64,000 nt of DNA from an uncultured Colwellia sp. (GCA_913058395.1 CAJXQI010000010.1:1-64000), one strand, 5' to 3'; positions 8,124 through 16,470 are shown, numbered from the stretch's first letter. Notes: a model not told the origin generated them from the letters alone. Numbers and translations: made by a program.

Positions 8124-9359
8124 ATGGTTGATTGTTGTTCTGCCCCTGGTTTAATGCCATTTGCTCAAGCACTAGAAACAATGCTTAGTGCAATTACCCC
8201 GATTACCGATGTTGAAACAATTACTTTAAAAGAGGGCCTAGGCAGAGCTTTAGCTGCTGATATTGCTAGCCCAATGAATGTTCCCCCGCATAATAACTCT
8301 GCAATGGATGGTTATGCTTTTGCTCAGGCAAGTTTAACAACTCAAGAATATTTGACTTTAGCTGGACGTTCAATGGCTGGTCAGCCTTTTGAAGGAAGCT
8401 GTGTAAAGGGCGAATGTATTCGAATTATGACAGGAGCAAAGTTACCTGATGGCTGCGATACCGTTGAAATGCAAGAAAACTGTCAAGCCGAGGGTGAAAG
8501 TATACGTTTTTTAGAAAAACGTAAGCAGGGTGACCATGTGCGCTACGCAGGCGAGGATATTGCTAAAGGTCATATCGTATTTGCTAAAGGTCGCCGTTTA
8601 TCAGCGATTGATATTGGTGTTTTGGCTTCGCTTGGTATTAATGAGTTGCAAGTATTTCGTAAACTCACTATTGCATTAATCGCAACGGGTGATGAATTAA
8701 AAGCATTAGGTGAGCCTCTAGGTAATGGTGACATTTATGAAAGCAATAGCTACGCGTTAACAGGTATGTTGCAAAACCTAAACGTTAATATTATTGATTT
8801 TGGTGTTATTCAAGATGATGAAGAAGCCATACGACAAGCATTTATTGATGCAGACAAGCAAGCAGACGCCGTCATTTCTTCTGGTGGGGTCTCGGTTGGT
8901 GATGCTGACTATACCAAAATGGTGCTTGAGCAATTAGGTGAAATCGCTTTTTGGAAAATCGCCATGAAGCCGGGCAAACCATTTGCGTTTGGCAAATTAC
9001 CAAACAGTTACTTTTTTGGCTTACCAGGTAATCCTGTTTCCGCTATGGTTACCGCGGATTTACTCGCCATGCCGGCATTAATGAAGTTGCAAAACTGTCA
9101 TGCAAAGCCTGCGACAACGCTCAAAGCGAAAAGCTTGTCTGATTTAAGAAAGTCGCCGGGACGTATGGACTTTCAACGCGGTGTTTTATCGCAAAATTCA
9201 GCAGGTGAATTAACCGTAGGTACAACTGGCAGTCAAGGCTCTGGTATTTTAACTAGTATTGCTTTTGCAAATTGTTATATTGTTTTGCCTTCTGAACAAG
9301 GTCGGGTGAGTGCTGGTGAAATGGTTGATGTACGTTTGTTTGAACGCTTTTATTCATAA
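8124..9359 (+). CDS. moeA: Molybdopterin molybdenumtransferase MoeA
   Basis: MoeA inserts molybdenum into adenylated molybdopterin. The motifs PPHNNSAMDGYAF, IMTGAKLPDGCDTVEMQE, ALIATGDEL, SSGGVSVGDADY and MKPGKPFAFG appear in the family order. I chose ATG 8124, which has GGAAG eight bases upstream and gives 411 residues, the E. coli length; an in-frame GTG at 8097 would add nine residues with no good ribosome site. It is transcribed divergently from moaA and may share the FNR-type box. The alpha/beta hydrolase gene follows after 32 bases and could be co-transcribed. Confidence 0.95.
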   Translation: MVDCCSAPGLMPFAQALETMLSAITPITDVETITLKEGLGRALAADIASPMNVPPHNNSAMDGYAFAQASLTTQEYLTLAGRSMAGQPFEGSCVKGECIRIMTGAKLPDGCDTVEMQENCQAEGESIRFLEKRKQGDHVRYAGEDIAKGHIVFAKGRRLSAIDIGVLASLGINELQVFRKLTIALIATGDELKALGEPLGNGDIYESNSYALTGMLQNLNVNIIDFGVIQDDEEAIRQAFIDADKQADAVISSGGVSVGDADYTKMVLEQLGEIAFWKIAMKPGKPFAFGKLPNSYFFGLPGNPVSAMVTADLLAMPALMKLQNCHAKPATTLKAKSLSDLRKSPGRMDFQRGVLSQNSAGELTVGTTGSQGSGILTSIAFANCYIVLPSEQGRVSAGEMVDVRLFERFYS

Positions 9360-9391
9360 TACTTTGACTATCGATATAAGAGTAAAATAAC

Positions 9392-10123
9392 TTGTCTAAA
9401 ACGATTTACTTTATTCCAGGCACTATGTGTGATGATCGCCTATGGCAGCCAATATGGCAGCTATTAGGCGAACAATATTCACAAGACTGCCAGCTAGTGC
9501 ATTTGCCTATTCCAACGACTGGCAGCATGGATGAAGTTGTCGGAGGATTGGCTAAAAAAATCGTTACTGAAAATGCGATATTAGTGGGGTTTTCACTTGG
9601 TGGCTATATCGCTAGTGCTATTGCACTGAAAATACCTGAATTGATATCACATTTAGTTGTGGTGTCTAATATGCCCAAAAACTTGCCTGATACAGAAATA
9701 AAACAACGAAAACGCACAATTGCTTGGATAGCCAAACGTGGCTATTCAGGTATTCCGAATAAACGCATTGACGATTTGCTGCACCCAGAAATCAAGCAAA
9801 TTGAAGGTCATCATTTTGCTAGTATAAAAAATACCATAGTGGCAATGGACGCTGATTTAGGCGTGGATGTTTTGTTGCATCAACTAAGTGTTTCAATGTT
9901 ACGTCCAGCTTTGCTTAACCGTTTATCAAAACTGACTTTACCCATTAGCTTTCTTGTAGGTGATGAAGACTTATTGGTAGATCTCCCTAGTCTTGAACAA
10001 GAAATTATTGATGCTAAAAATATCAAGGCCTTCAAAGTAGAAAATACAGGCCATATGTTACCACTAGAATCTCCTCAAGCTTTGGCCTCTGCGTTAACTA
10101 GTTTACTAGTCATACAAAATTAA
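9392..10123 (+). CDS. Alpha/beta hydrolase of unknown substrate
   Basis: A 243-residue single-domain alpha/beta hydrolase. The N-terminal strand IYFIPGTMCDDRLW provides the oxyanion region, the nucleophile elbow is GFSLGG (Ser near residue 69), an acid is likely in FLVGDEDLLVD, and the catalytic His is in ENTGHMLPLESP. The family is broad, covering esterases and MhpC/BioH-like enzymes, so substrate cannot be named. The start is a TTG at 9392 with TAAGAG about eight bases upstream. It lies 32 bases after moeA, which may only reflect co-transcription, not a cofactor role. Confidence 0.82.
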   Translation: MSKTIYFIPGTMCDDRLWQPIWQLLGEQYSQDCQLVHLPIPTTGSMDEVVGGLAKKIVTENAILVGFSLGGYIASAIALKIPELISHLVVVSNMPKNLPDTEIKQRKRTIAWIAKRGYSGIPNKRIDDLLHPEIKQIEGHHFASIKNTIVAMDADLGVDVLLHQLSVSMLRPALLNRLSKLTLPISFLVGDEDLLVDLPSLEQEIIDAKNIKAFKVENTGHMLPLESPQALASALTSLLVIQN

Positions 10124-10271
10124 CAATAATAAACTCAATAAGTTGTTGGTTATCTAACCTTAAGGCATCAAAATTCGTCAGTAATTCGAATACATTCTAT
10201 GTATTTACCAATTAATTGTTTACCAATAAAAATGCTTTAAAGCTGTCCATGCCTTACTGAAAGAGTGTAAA

Positions 10272-11693
10272 ATGCCCGCAATTAACCTTTACGCTAGGAT
10301 TTTAGCCTTGAGCGACAGCAAATTTTCATCATTACCATTACAAACAGCCCTTTTAGATAACTTGGCGACACTTGAATATCACGCAATGACTGAGATTCAA
10401 GCGCAAAGTTTACCCGCTATATTAGATGGTAAGGATATTATCGCACAGGGGAAAACAGGCTCAGGGAAAACTGCAGCGTTTGGCTTGGGCTTATTGAATA
10501 AGCTACAAGTAAAGAAGTTTAGAATACAAACCTTAGTGCTTTGTCCTACCCGAGAATTAGCAGACCAAGTTGCAAAAGAAATTAGAAAGCTTGCCCGAGC
10601 CATTCATAATATCAAAGTACTGACGTTATGTGGTGGTATGCCTTTTGGACCGCAAGTAGGCTCACTTGAACATGGTGCTCATATTATTGTTGGCACACCA
10701 GGGCGCATTGAAGATCACCTTGGTCGTGGCACATTGTCATTAGAGCACGTTGATACCTTAGTGCTTGATGAAGCCGATCGTATGTTAGAAATGGGATTTC
10801 AAGCGGCATTAGACAGAATTATTGGTGATATCTCAGAGGAAAGACAGACATTATTGTTCAGCGCTACTTTCCCACAACAAATTCAAAAAATTGCCAATAA
10901 ATACTTACAAACACCAGAAGTGGTGAAAGTAGAATCTACTCATGCTAGCAATACTATTTCTCAGCACTTTTATCATGTTGAAAATAGCGAGCAAAAGTTA
11001 ACGGCCATTCGTTTATTGTTGTTAGAACATCGTCCTGAGTCGAGCGTTATTTTTTGTAATACCAAAATAGAAACCCAAAAAGTTGCTGATAAATTAGCAG
11101 GCTATGGTTTTGGCGTTGTTGCGTTACATGGCGATTTGGAACAAAGAGATCGAGACCAAACCTTGGTGCGCTTTGCGAATAAAAGTGCCTCTATTTTAGT
11201 GGCAACGGATGTTGCGGCTCGTGGATTAGATATTGAAGCACTTGATGCGGTTTTTAATTATGATATTGCTCATGATAGTGAAGTACATATTCATCGTGTC
11301 GGACGTACAGGTCGTGCTGGCAGTACAGGCTATGCATTCTCTTTGTTTAGCGACAAAGAGCGTTATAAAGTTGGGCTGTTGGAAGATTATTTAGAGCGTA
11401 CAATTGAAGGGGAAATATTACCTGATAGTGACGTGTTACAAAGCGCAGTATTCTTGCCAAAAATGACCACAATACAAATTGATGGTGGTAAAAAGCAAAA
11501 AGTACGCCCTGGTGATATCGTAGGTGCTTTAACAGGAGATAATGGTATTGCCTTTGAGCAGTTAGGAAAAATTCAACTAGGCGCTAACTGGGCCTATATT
11601 GCTGTTGATAAATCAGTGGCAAGAAAAGCGTTAACTAAGCTGATTAATGGGAAGATTAAAGGGCGAAACTTCAGAGTAAGAGAATTAACTTAA
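10272..11693 (+). CDS. dbpA: ATP-dependent RNA helicase DbpA
   Basis: A DEAD-box helicase for 50S ribosome assembly. Visible motifs in order are Q-motif region, AQGKTGSGKTAAFG (motif I), PTRELADQ (Ia), DEAD (LVLDEADRMLEMGF), SAT (LLFSATFP), VATDVAARGLD and HRVGRTGRAG. The C-terminal domain (about 395-473, MTTIQIDGGKKQKVRPGDIVGALTGD) is the DbpA RNA-binding domain that recognises hairpin 92 of 23S rRNA and separates DbpA from other DEAD-box proteins. The ATG at 10272 is plausible, but an in-frame TTG at 10308 with AGGA upstream aligns better with the E. coli N-terminus. Confidence 0.93.
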   Translation: MPAINLYARILALSDSKFSSLPLQTALLDNLATLEYHAMTEIQAQSLPAILDGKDIIAQGKTGSGKTAAFGLGLLNKLQVKKFRIQTLVLCPTRELADQVAKEIRKLARAIHNIKVLTLCGGMPFGPQVGSLEHGAHIIVGTPGRIEDHLGRGTLSLEHVDTLVLDEADRMLEMGFQAALDRIIGDISEERQTLLFSATFPQQIQKIANKYLQTPEVVKVESTHASNTISQHFYHVENSEQKLTAIRLLLLEHRPESSVIFCNTKIETQKVADKLAGYGFGVVALHGDLEQRDRDQTLVRFANKSASILVATDVAARGLDIEALDAVFNYDIAHDSEVHIHRVGRTGRAGSTGYAFSLFSDKERYKVGLLEDYLERTIEGEILPDSDVLQSAVFLPKMTTIQIDGGKKQKVRPGDIVGALTGDNGIAFEQLGKIQLGANWAYIAVDKSVARKALTKLINGKIKGRNFRVRELT

Positions 11694-11734
11694 CTTACCC
11701 TCTAATTTCTATTCCTGAAACACTGCAATCAACT

Positions 11735-11764
11735 AGGTACTCTGCATCAAAAGGCAGGGTACCT
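11735..11764. terminator. Hairpin between dbpA and the DUF3718 gene
   Basis: An 11-base stem (AGGTACTCTGC at 11735-11745 with GCAGGGTACCT at 11754-11764, one G-T pair) lies between two convergent genes. It lacks a T-tract on either strand, so termination efficiency is uncertain. Confidence 0.45.
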
Positions 11765-11809
11765 GTAGCGTTGATTATTCATTACTTTTTTATAGCCCTT
11801 TTCTACTTA

Positions 11810-12160
11810 TTATAGTGAAAAATTAACGTTTAACTTTTCAACTTTAGCAACATCAATAATGCTTACCTGACCTGACATACTTTTTTCTAAATATGCTGCA
11901 GTTTTATTTGAACCATATCTTTGGGCAAAATCGATTATATCTTCGCCGTTACACATTACTTTCATGGCAACAGTTTTGGTCTTTAGATTGTAAGATTGGC
12001 TAACACGTCGGTACTTCCCGATACTATTTTCTAATGTCGATTTACATACATCAATTAATGCACCTTCGATGTATTTATCCATAGCGTGACTACTAAAGCT
12101 GATTGATGATAATAATGTGACTGTTGCTGCTACCGCTGTTAATGATTTTAATTTATTCAT
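11810..12160 (-). CDS. Secreted DUF3718 family protein
   Basis: A 116-residue exported protein. Residues 1-26 form a signal peptide (basic MNKLK, hydrophobic core, SSHAM cleavage region). The mature part has the pattern I associate with DUF3718: an early CKS, a middle YNLKTKTVAMKVMCNGEDIIDFA, and a C-terminal tail with IDVAK. Two cysteines in the mature protein (CKS and MCNG) could form a disulfide. Function is unknown. The ATG at 12160 has GGAG seven bases upstream, so I prefer it to the in-frame ATG at 12202. It is convergent with dbpA and monocistronic. Confidence 0.75.
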   Translation of the reverse strand: MNKLKSLTAVAATVTLLSSISFSSHAMDKYIEGALIDVCKSTLENSIGKYRRVSQSYNLKTKTVAMKVMCNGEDIIDFAQRYGSNKTAAYLEKSMSGQVSIIDVAKVEKLNVNFSL

Positions 12161-12614
12161 AATAATCTCCACATATAAAAGGTAATTTATTTTCTTGTTC
12201 ATATTAATAGTTACCTAAATCTAAACAAAAGTTGTAAAAGGGAGGTTAGTGAATGTAATAATTAACTGGCATCTCATTGAATGAAATTATTGTAAGTTAT
12301 TGCTTTTAAATAAATGATTAATTATTGGTGTGTTGTGAAGTGACATTAACTTTTACATCTGGTGACATTCCGAGATACTTTAGATGTTTGTTTTGCCGCA
12401 CACCGCACGATAAAACGCATGAATATTGAGCATTATCAAGTTAACAATTATTATTTTCTGGTATTTTAATACGAAAAGAGTATGATGCTGTTTATATATA
12501 CAGCTGTTGTGGCGGTGAAATTAAAGGTGTGACTAGTTTCGATAGTTATACAGGTTAATTTATATACGTTATGATAAATGGCAGAGTTTGAATTGAGAAA
12601 GATAAGGGATACCA
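12161..12614. other. Intergenic region before yebG
   Basis: About 450 AT-rich bases between the divergent DUF3718 and yebG genes. It holds the yebG SOS box (listed separately) and presumably the DUF3718 promoter. A minus-strand open frame at 12466-12669 overlaps the yebG start and has no coding character. I see no RNA gene or repeat here. Confidence 0.6.
12488..12503 (+). promoter_or_regulatory. LexA (SOS) box upstream of yebG
   Basis: CTGT-TTATATAT-ACAG matches the LexA consensus CTGT-N8-ACAG exactly, with the usual AT-alternating centre. It lies 111 bases before the yebG start codon. YebG is an SOS gene in E. coli, so the site and the gene support each other. Confidence 0.9.
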
Positions 12615-13025
12615 ATGGCAGTTGAAAGTCGATTTGTCGTGATAAGACAAGGTGTGGAGGTTGAGACATTTATGGATAAGAAAGCCGCGGATGAGTACGA
12701 TAAGATGCTTGATATGGCAGATAACCTATCTGAAATGTTTGCACAAGCACCGGTAGAGCTTTCTGAAGAGGCTCGTGAAGAGCTTAGTATTTTCTTAGCG
12801 CAAAACCGTGAAAATGTGTTAGTTGCACTGCAGGCAAAAAAAACAAAAGCTCAAAATAGCAAAGCTATCGTTGCTGAACCGGAAGCGAATAAAACTGCTG
12901 TTGCTGCCCCTACTGACAGTATAGCCGAGGCAAAATCAGTTAAAAAAGAGCCGAAAGTTAAAGTTGCAAGTGCTAAAGCAGCAGTTAAAAAAACAACAGC
13001 TAAAAGTAAAACTGAAGCGGCTTAA
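12615..13025 (+). CDS. yebG: YebG family SOS-induced DNA damage protein
   Basis: The first 75 residues match E. coli YebG: MAVESRFVVIRQGVEVETF, then KKAADEYDKMLDMADNLSEMF and a SEEAREELSIFLAQNRE helix. The rest, about residues 78-136, is an Ala/Lys-rich low-complexity tail (KKTTAKSKTEAA at the end) that resembles histone-like tails and would be disordered; E. coli YebG lacks it in this form. YebG is LexA-regulated and of unknown biochemical function. A perfect LexA box lies upstream. The basic tail suggests nucleic-acid contact, which is inference only. Confidence 0.9.
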   Translation: MAVESRFVVIRQGVEVETFMDKKAADEYDKMLDMADNLSEMFAQAPVELSEEAREELSIFLAQNRENVLVALQAKKTKAQNSKAIVAEPEANKTAVAAPTDSIAEAKSVKKEPKVKVASAKAAVKKTTAKSKTEAA

Positions 13026-13033
13026 TGCTTTAT

Positions 13034-13074
13034 GCTCAAGTGCTTGTTAAATAACAAGGCTTGAGCTTTTGTTT
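13034..13074 (+). terminator. Terminator after yebG
   Basis: A long stem pairs GCTCAAG (13034-13040) with CTTGAGC (13060-13066) and CTTGTT (13043-13048) with AACAAG (13053-13058), with a small internal loop, followed by TTTTGTTT. It overlaps the first in-frame GTG/TTG codons of the next gene, which argues that the next gene starts at 13079. Confidence 0.85.
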
Positions 13075-13078
13075 GGTG

Positions 13079-13801
13079 ATGTATTTGGAATACCAACTAG
13101 TTCGTAGTAACCGACGAAAAACAGTCGCTTTACAGGTGAAAAACGCTCAAGTTATTGTTCGTGCACCTGATTATGTCGACGTTGAATATATCGATAATTT
13201 AATTCGACTAAAATCAGCATGGCTGACAAAAAAACTCTCCCAACAGCAGTCCTCCTCAAATGTTCCTCCTCAGTGTTTAAATAATAACTTTAGCTGTGAC
13301 AAGCCTTTGTATATTGATGGCGTTGCGCATAACGTAGTGGTTTGTTTTGGTCGACAAAGCGTTATTCACGATAAAAAAGAAAAGTTACTGCGTATTTTTA
13401 TTGCACTGAAATACCGTCAATATGAAACTAACTCAGCAATAATTAATGAGAAAGTTAAATCAGCAATAGAGCAGTGGTTTAAAGTCTCAATGTATGATTA
13501 CTTGAGTCATAGAATCCCAATGCTTTCAGAAACGACTTTATTACATGCCAAATCATTTAAAGTTCGTAAATATAAAGCGCGTTGGGGGAGTTGTAATAAT
13601 CGCGGTGAGCTTAGTTTCAATTGCTTGCTAAAAATGCTGCCATTGTGGGTGGTTGACTACGTTATTGTTCATGAACTTTGTCACCTCAAACATATGAACC
13701 ATTCGACAAAATTTTGGCAATTGGTTGAACAGTACAACCCTCAATTTAAATTAGCAAAGGCTTGGCTTAAACAAAATCAAGCGTCACTTTCATGGCATTA
13801 A
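13079..13801 (+). CDS. YgjP-type M48-like metallopeptidase (DUF45)
   Basis: A 240-residue protein of the YgjP/WLM (DUF45) family. The zinc-binding motif HELCHLKHMNHS (residues about 199-210, HExxH with a third His downstream) is preceded by the family block RKYKARWGSCNNRGELSFN. Members are predicted zinc metallopeptidases related to SprT-like DNA-protein crosslink proteases; substrates are mostly unproven. The chosen ATG at 13079 lies just past the yebG terminator, and a short GGTG precedes it. It may be expressed by readthrough from yebG or from its own promoter. Confidence 0.85.
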   Translation: MYLEYQLVRSNRRKTVALQVKNAQVIVRAPDYVDVEYIDNLIRLKSAWLTKKLSQQQSSSNVPPQCLNNNFSCDKPLYIDGVAHNVVVCFGRQSVIHDKKEKLLRIFIALKYRQYETNSAIINEKVKSAIEQWFKVSMYDYLSHRIPMLSETTLLHAKSFKVRKYKARWGSCNNRGELSFNCLLKMLPLWVVDYVIVHELCHLKHMNHSTKFWQLVEQYNPQFKLAKAWLKQNQASLSWH

Positions 13802-14350
13802 TTAGTGCTAACTATATCAGTTTGCGTAATATTTTCTTTTTATCTAATTCTTCTTATCTTTTTATAGTAAATTTACATAATATCTGTTATTAATTTCTTT
13901 AATGAGTTTTATTGTACTTTTGTTTTGTTATTTTGACGTCGATAACGGAGTGGATATCTCCTCATTATAAAAATATATTAGGGATGAAGTATGAAATTAA
14001 TGAAATATGGCTTAAAAGCGACAAGTATTTATCTTGTGTCTGCATTTTTATCATGGGCACTTATACATTTGTTAATAAGCTTGTAGCCTATTTGAGTTAG
14101 GGATAATTCATAGATATCTTTATAGTAACCTTAAGAAATTGCTTTATGTCCATTTTTAAATAAAACAGAAAGACAATTTAGGCAAAAATATTATTGGTCA
14201 TTTGTGAAATAACTTAAATGTAGGCTTGTATGTCTTTTTAACAATAAAAGCCGAAAAAAACCTCATATAAATTGCGATTAGCAATTAACAGCGGCACTAA
14301 ATTGAGGTAAATTAAGCAATAATATAAAAATAATAAAGGATTTGCGCCAA
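13802..14350. other. Intergenic region before the receiver-CheC-GGDEF operon
   Basis: About 550 AT-rich bases. It contains one plausible small reading frame at 13991-14086 (listed separately) and, at its end, the AAGGA ribosome site of the receiver gene at 14336-14340. An overlapping 62-codon frame at 13912-14100 looks non-coding. I see no tRNA, repeat or clear terminator. Confidence 0.55.
13991..14086 (+). CDS. Possible 31-residue membrane microprotein
   Basis: The reading frame begins MKLMKYGLKATSIYLV and continues through one hydrophobic helix (about residues 13-31), with a basic N-terminus, typical of single-pass microproteins. AGGG at 13980-13983 sits seven bases before the ATG. No homologue is recognised and short hydrophobic frames arise by chance in AT-rich DNA, so this is only a candidate. 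Confidence 0.3.
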   Translation: MKLMKYGLKATSIYLVSAFLSWALIHLLISL

Positions 14351-14716
14351 ATGAGTACGAATGTTCTTATTTGTGATGACTCTAACTTAGCTCGTAAGCA
14401 AGTTTTAAGAAGCCTCCCAGAAAACTTATCTAAAAATGCGCAACTTGCCACTAATGGTGAAGAAGCGCTAGCAATATTACGAACTCAAGATATTGATGTT
14501 CTTTTTCTTGATTTAACCATGCCTGTTATTGATGGCCTTGGTGTATTGCAAACCATGAAAGATGAAAGTATAAAACTACCTGTTTTCGTTATTTCTGCTG
14601 ATGTTCAGCCTGAAATGCAAAGTCGTGTACTAGATTTAGGCGCGGCAGCTTTTTTACGTAAACCTGTGCAGTTGAACACATTAACTGAAAACCTACAGTT
14701 GCATGGCTTTCTATGA
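14351..14716 (+). CDS. CheY-like response regulator (single receiver domain)
   Basis: A 121-residue stand-alone receiver. The acidic pair is D9-D10 (LICDDS), the phospho-acceptor is D54 (LFLDLTMP), the switch Ser is S82 (VISAD) and the conserved Lys is K104 (LRKPV), so all phosphorylation residues are present. No output domain exists, so it must act by protein contact. I chose ATG 14351, ten bases after AAGGA; a TTG at 14342 is in frame but less likely. Its stop overlaps the CheC-like gene by four bases (ATGA), indicating a functional pair. Confidence 0.92.
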   Translation: MSTNVLICDDSNLARKQVLRSLPENLSKNAQLATNGEEALAILRTQDIDVLFLDLTMPVIDGLGVLQTMKDESIKLPVFVISADVQPEMQSRVLDLGAAAFLRKPVQLNTLTENLQLHGFL

Positions 14717-15321
14717 GCACTTTTGAACTGAATGAAGATCAGCAAGACTGCTTACAAGAACTGATAAATGTAGCTATGGGTCAAGCAAGTGATCAACTTG
14801 CTCGTTATTTAGATACTTTTGTATATTTGAAAGTACCTAGTATCGAACCGGTGAATTCAGAGCAGTTATTTGAAACTTTAAACCAAGATTTAAAGGCCGC
14901 TGCTGTTGTCAGTCAGGGCTTTTTTGGCTATGAAGGGATCCGCGGTGAAGCATTACTCATGTATCAACCTCAAGATTCTCACCGCTTAGCTGATTTACTT
15001 GGTTATGAAGCTGGTGAAATGACCTTTGATGAACAAATTATTGACCTAAGCTCTATTTTAACAACAACATTTTTAAATGTGTTTGCTAGTCAAATTGACA
15101 ATCAAATGTCTTACAGTGCACCACGATTATTATCGGCTAATAATGCTAAAGTTTCCGAGCATTTAAATCAGCAATCGTTTAATTGGGACTTAGCACTAAA
15201 AGTTAAAATTAGTTATCAAGTTACTGATTATTCATTTAATTGCGATATGGTGTTATTAATTCCAGAAGAAGCAATTAATAATATTAAAGCTGTAATTGAT
15301 CGGATATTGGAAGACTTTTAA
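14713..15321 (+). CDS. CheC-like phosphatase for the receiver
   Basis: A 202-residue CheC/CheX/FliY-family protein. Residues 12-42 carry one complete CheC phosphatase motif: D12, E16, N19 and P42 fit the pattern D/SxxxExxN-x22-P exactly. A second half (around residues 110-130, DLSSILTTTFLNVFASQ) lacks the E and N, so there is a single active site. CheC proteins dephosphorylate CheY-P. Its start overlaps the receiver gene and it lies two bases before the GGDEF gene. The natural substrate is presumably the adjacent receiver. Confidence 0.85.
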   Translation: MSTFELNEDQQDCLQELINVAMGQASDQLARYLDTFVYLKVPSIEPVNSEQLFETLNQDLKAAAVVSQGFFGYEGIRGEALLMYQPQDSHRLADLLGYEAGEMTFDEQIIDLSSILTTTFLNVFASQIDNQMSYSAPRLLSANNAKVSEHLNQQSFNWDLALKVKISYQVTDYSFNCDMVLLIPEEAINNIKAVIDRILEDF

Positions 15322-15323
15322 GC

Positions 15324-16268
15324 ATGTTGGATGAACTTTGTATTAATATCTCAAACCGATTGAACACCGGAATTCTCATTGTAGATCGTCACTATAATAT
15401 TATTATGTGGAATCGCTTTTTAGAGGTACACGCCAATAAAAGCGATAATAAAGTGATCGGAAAGAGTATTTTTACGGTTTTTCCTGAACTACCTAAGAAA
15501 TGGTTTGAGCGTAAATTATCTAGTGTTGTGCAGCTCAAAACGCAATCTTTTTGTGGTTGGGAGCAACGTCATCACTTATTCGAACTTTCTCATTCTCGTC
15601 CTATAACGACTGATAGCCACTTTATGGCACAAAACTGTACGTTTTTACCTGTTGAAGTCGAAGGTGAAGTTGAGCGTATATGTATACTAATCGAGGATGT
15701 TACTGATGTTTGTCATTATCAATCTCAATTAAATAAAGCTTTACAAGAATTGGCACTCTCAAACCGCATTGATGGCTTAACGCAGGCGTTTAACCGAAAA
15801 CATTGGGAAGAATGCTTAGCAAAAGAGTTTTCACGAGCGCGCCGTTATAAGCATGATTTAGCGCTGCTTATGTTAGATTTAGATCATTTTAAATTGCTAA
15901 ATGATACCTTTGGCCATCAAGGTGGCGATTTAGTATTAATTGAAACGGCTAAAAAAATCGATAAATTATTGCGTATGGGGGATTTGTTTGGACGTTACGG
16001 TGGCGAAGAGTTTGCAGTTATATTGCCTAATACCGACTTAGAAGGTGCGGAAGAGGTTGCCGAACGTATTCGTCAATCTATAGCAAAAAACACCATCGAT
16101 TATAACCAAAAAATAATCAGTGTTACAGCCAGTATTGGTGTTGCCATTATTGATAGTAACGATACTCGTTATGAAGATCTGATTAGTAATGCTGATTTGG
16201 CGCTATATCAAGCTAAAGCCGCAGGTCGAAACCGTGTTTGCTTGGCAAAAGAAGTAGCGACAATTTGA
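15324..16268 (+). CDS. PAS-GGDEF diguanylate cyclase
   Basis: A 314-residue soluble cyclase making c-di-GMP from two GTP. A PAS domain occupies about residues 8-130 (TGILIVDRHYNIIMWNRF near its start), a short helical linker follows, and the GGDEF domain runs from 148 to 308. The active site is GGEEF at 226-230, and RMGD at 217-220, five residues before it, forms an intact inhibitory I-site, so product feedback is likely. It is the third gene of the receiver-CheC operon, suggesting the phosphorylation state of the receiver adjusts c-di-GMP output, which is inference. Confidence 0.93.
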   Translation: MLDELCINISNRLNTGILIVDRHYNIIMWNRFLEVHANKSDNKVIGKSIFTVFPELPKKWFERKLSSVVQLKTQSFCGWEQRHHLFELSHSRPITTDSHFMAQNCTFLPVEVEGEVERICILIEDVTDVCHYQSQLNKALQELALSNRIDGLTQAFNRKHWEECLAKEFSRARRYKHDLALLMLDLDHFKLLNDTFGHQGGDLVLIETAKKIDKLLRMGDLFGRYGGEEFAVILPNTDLEGAEEVAERIRQSIAKNTIDYNQKIISVTASIGVAIIDSNDTRYEDLISNADLALYQAKAAGRNRVCLAKEVATI

Positions 16269-16275
16269 ATATAAT

Positions 16276-16291
16276 TTATGAATATTCATAA
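16276..16291. promoter_or_regulatory. 16-base perfect palindrome upstream of thrL
   Basis: TTATGAATATTCATAA reads the same on both strands and lies between the cyclase stop (16268) and the thr leader. It resembles an ArgR half-site pair without the four central bases, so it is not a proper ARG box. It could be an operator for the thr operon; no regulator is identified. Confidence 0.3.
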
Positions 16292-16374
16292 GGCATAACT
16301 TTTATGCATATATTAGTTTGTTTTATTCAAAAAAATCAGTTGACAGAAAAATACACTTCAGGCACTTTATACTC

Positions 16375-16446
16375 ATGATTATTTCACTACGCCGTACCAT
16401 TATTATTACCACTACCACCCTCATTGGGATGGTGGTCATCGGCTGA
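16375..16446 (+). CDS. thrL: thr operon leader peptide ThrL
   Basis: A 23-residue leader peptide with five Thr and seven Ile, including the run TIIITTTT at residues 8-15. That composition matches the two amino acids whose charged tRNAs control thr operon attenuation in enterobacteria. It lies 76 bases before thrA and directly upstream of a strong intrinsic terminator. Stalling at Thr or Ile codons would favour the antiterminated leader. The ATG choice is fixed by the Thr/Ile run and the stop at 16446. Confidence 0.92.
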   Translation: MIISLRRTIIITTTTLIGMVVIG

Positions 16447-16470
16447 TGTGTAAAATTTAACAATTTTATA

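Noticed and set aside
12466-12669. 67-codon minus-strand frame over the yebG promoter
   Set aside because: It overlaps the LexA box and the yebG start and has no homology-like features.
13912-14100. 62-codon frame in the gap before the receiver gene
   Set aside because: No ribosome site and no recognisable pattern; the shorter overlapping frame at 13991 has better signals.
16276-16291. ArgR box upstream of thrL
   Set aside because: TGAAT and ATTCA are adjacent with no four-base AT spacer, unlike real ARG boxes; left as an unassigned palindrome.
16340-16373. TTGACA and TATACT before thrL as the thr promoter
   Set aside because: The elements are 22 bases apart and the start site would fall inside the thrL coding sequence, so they do not form a usable promoter.
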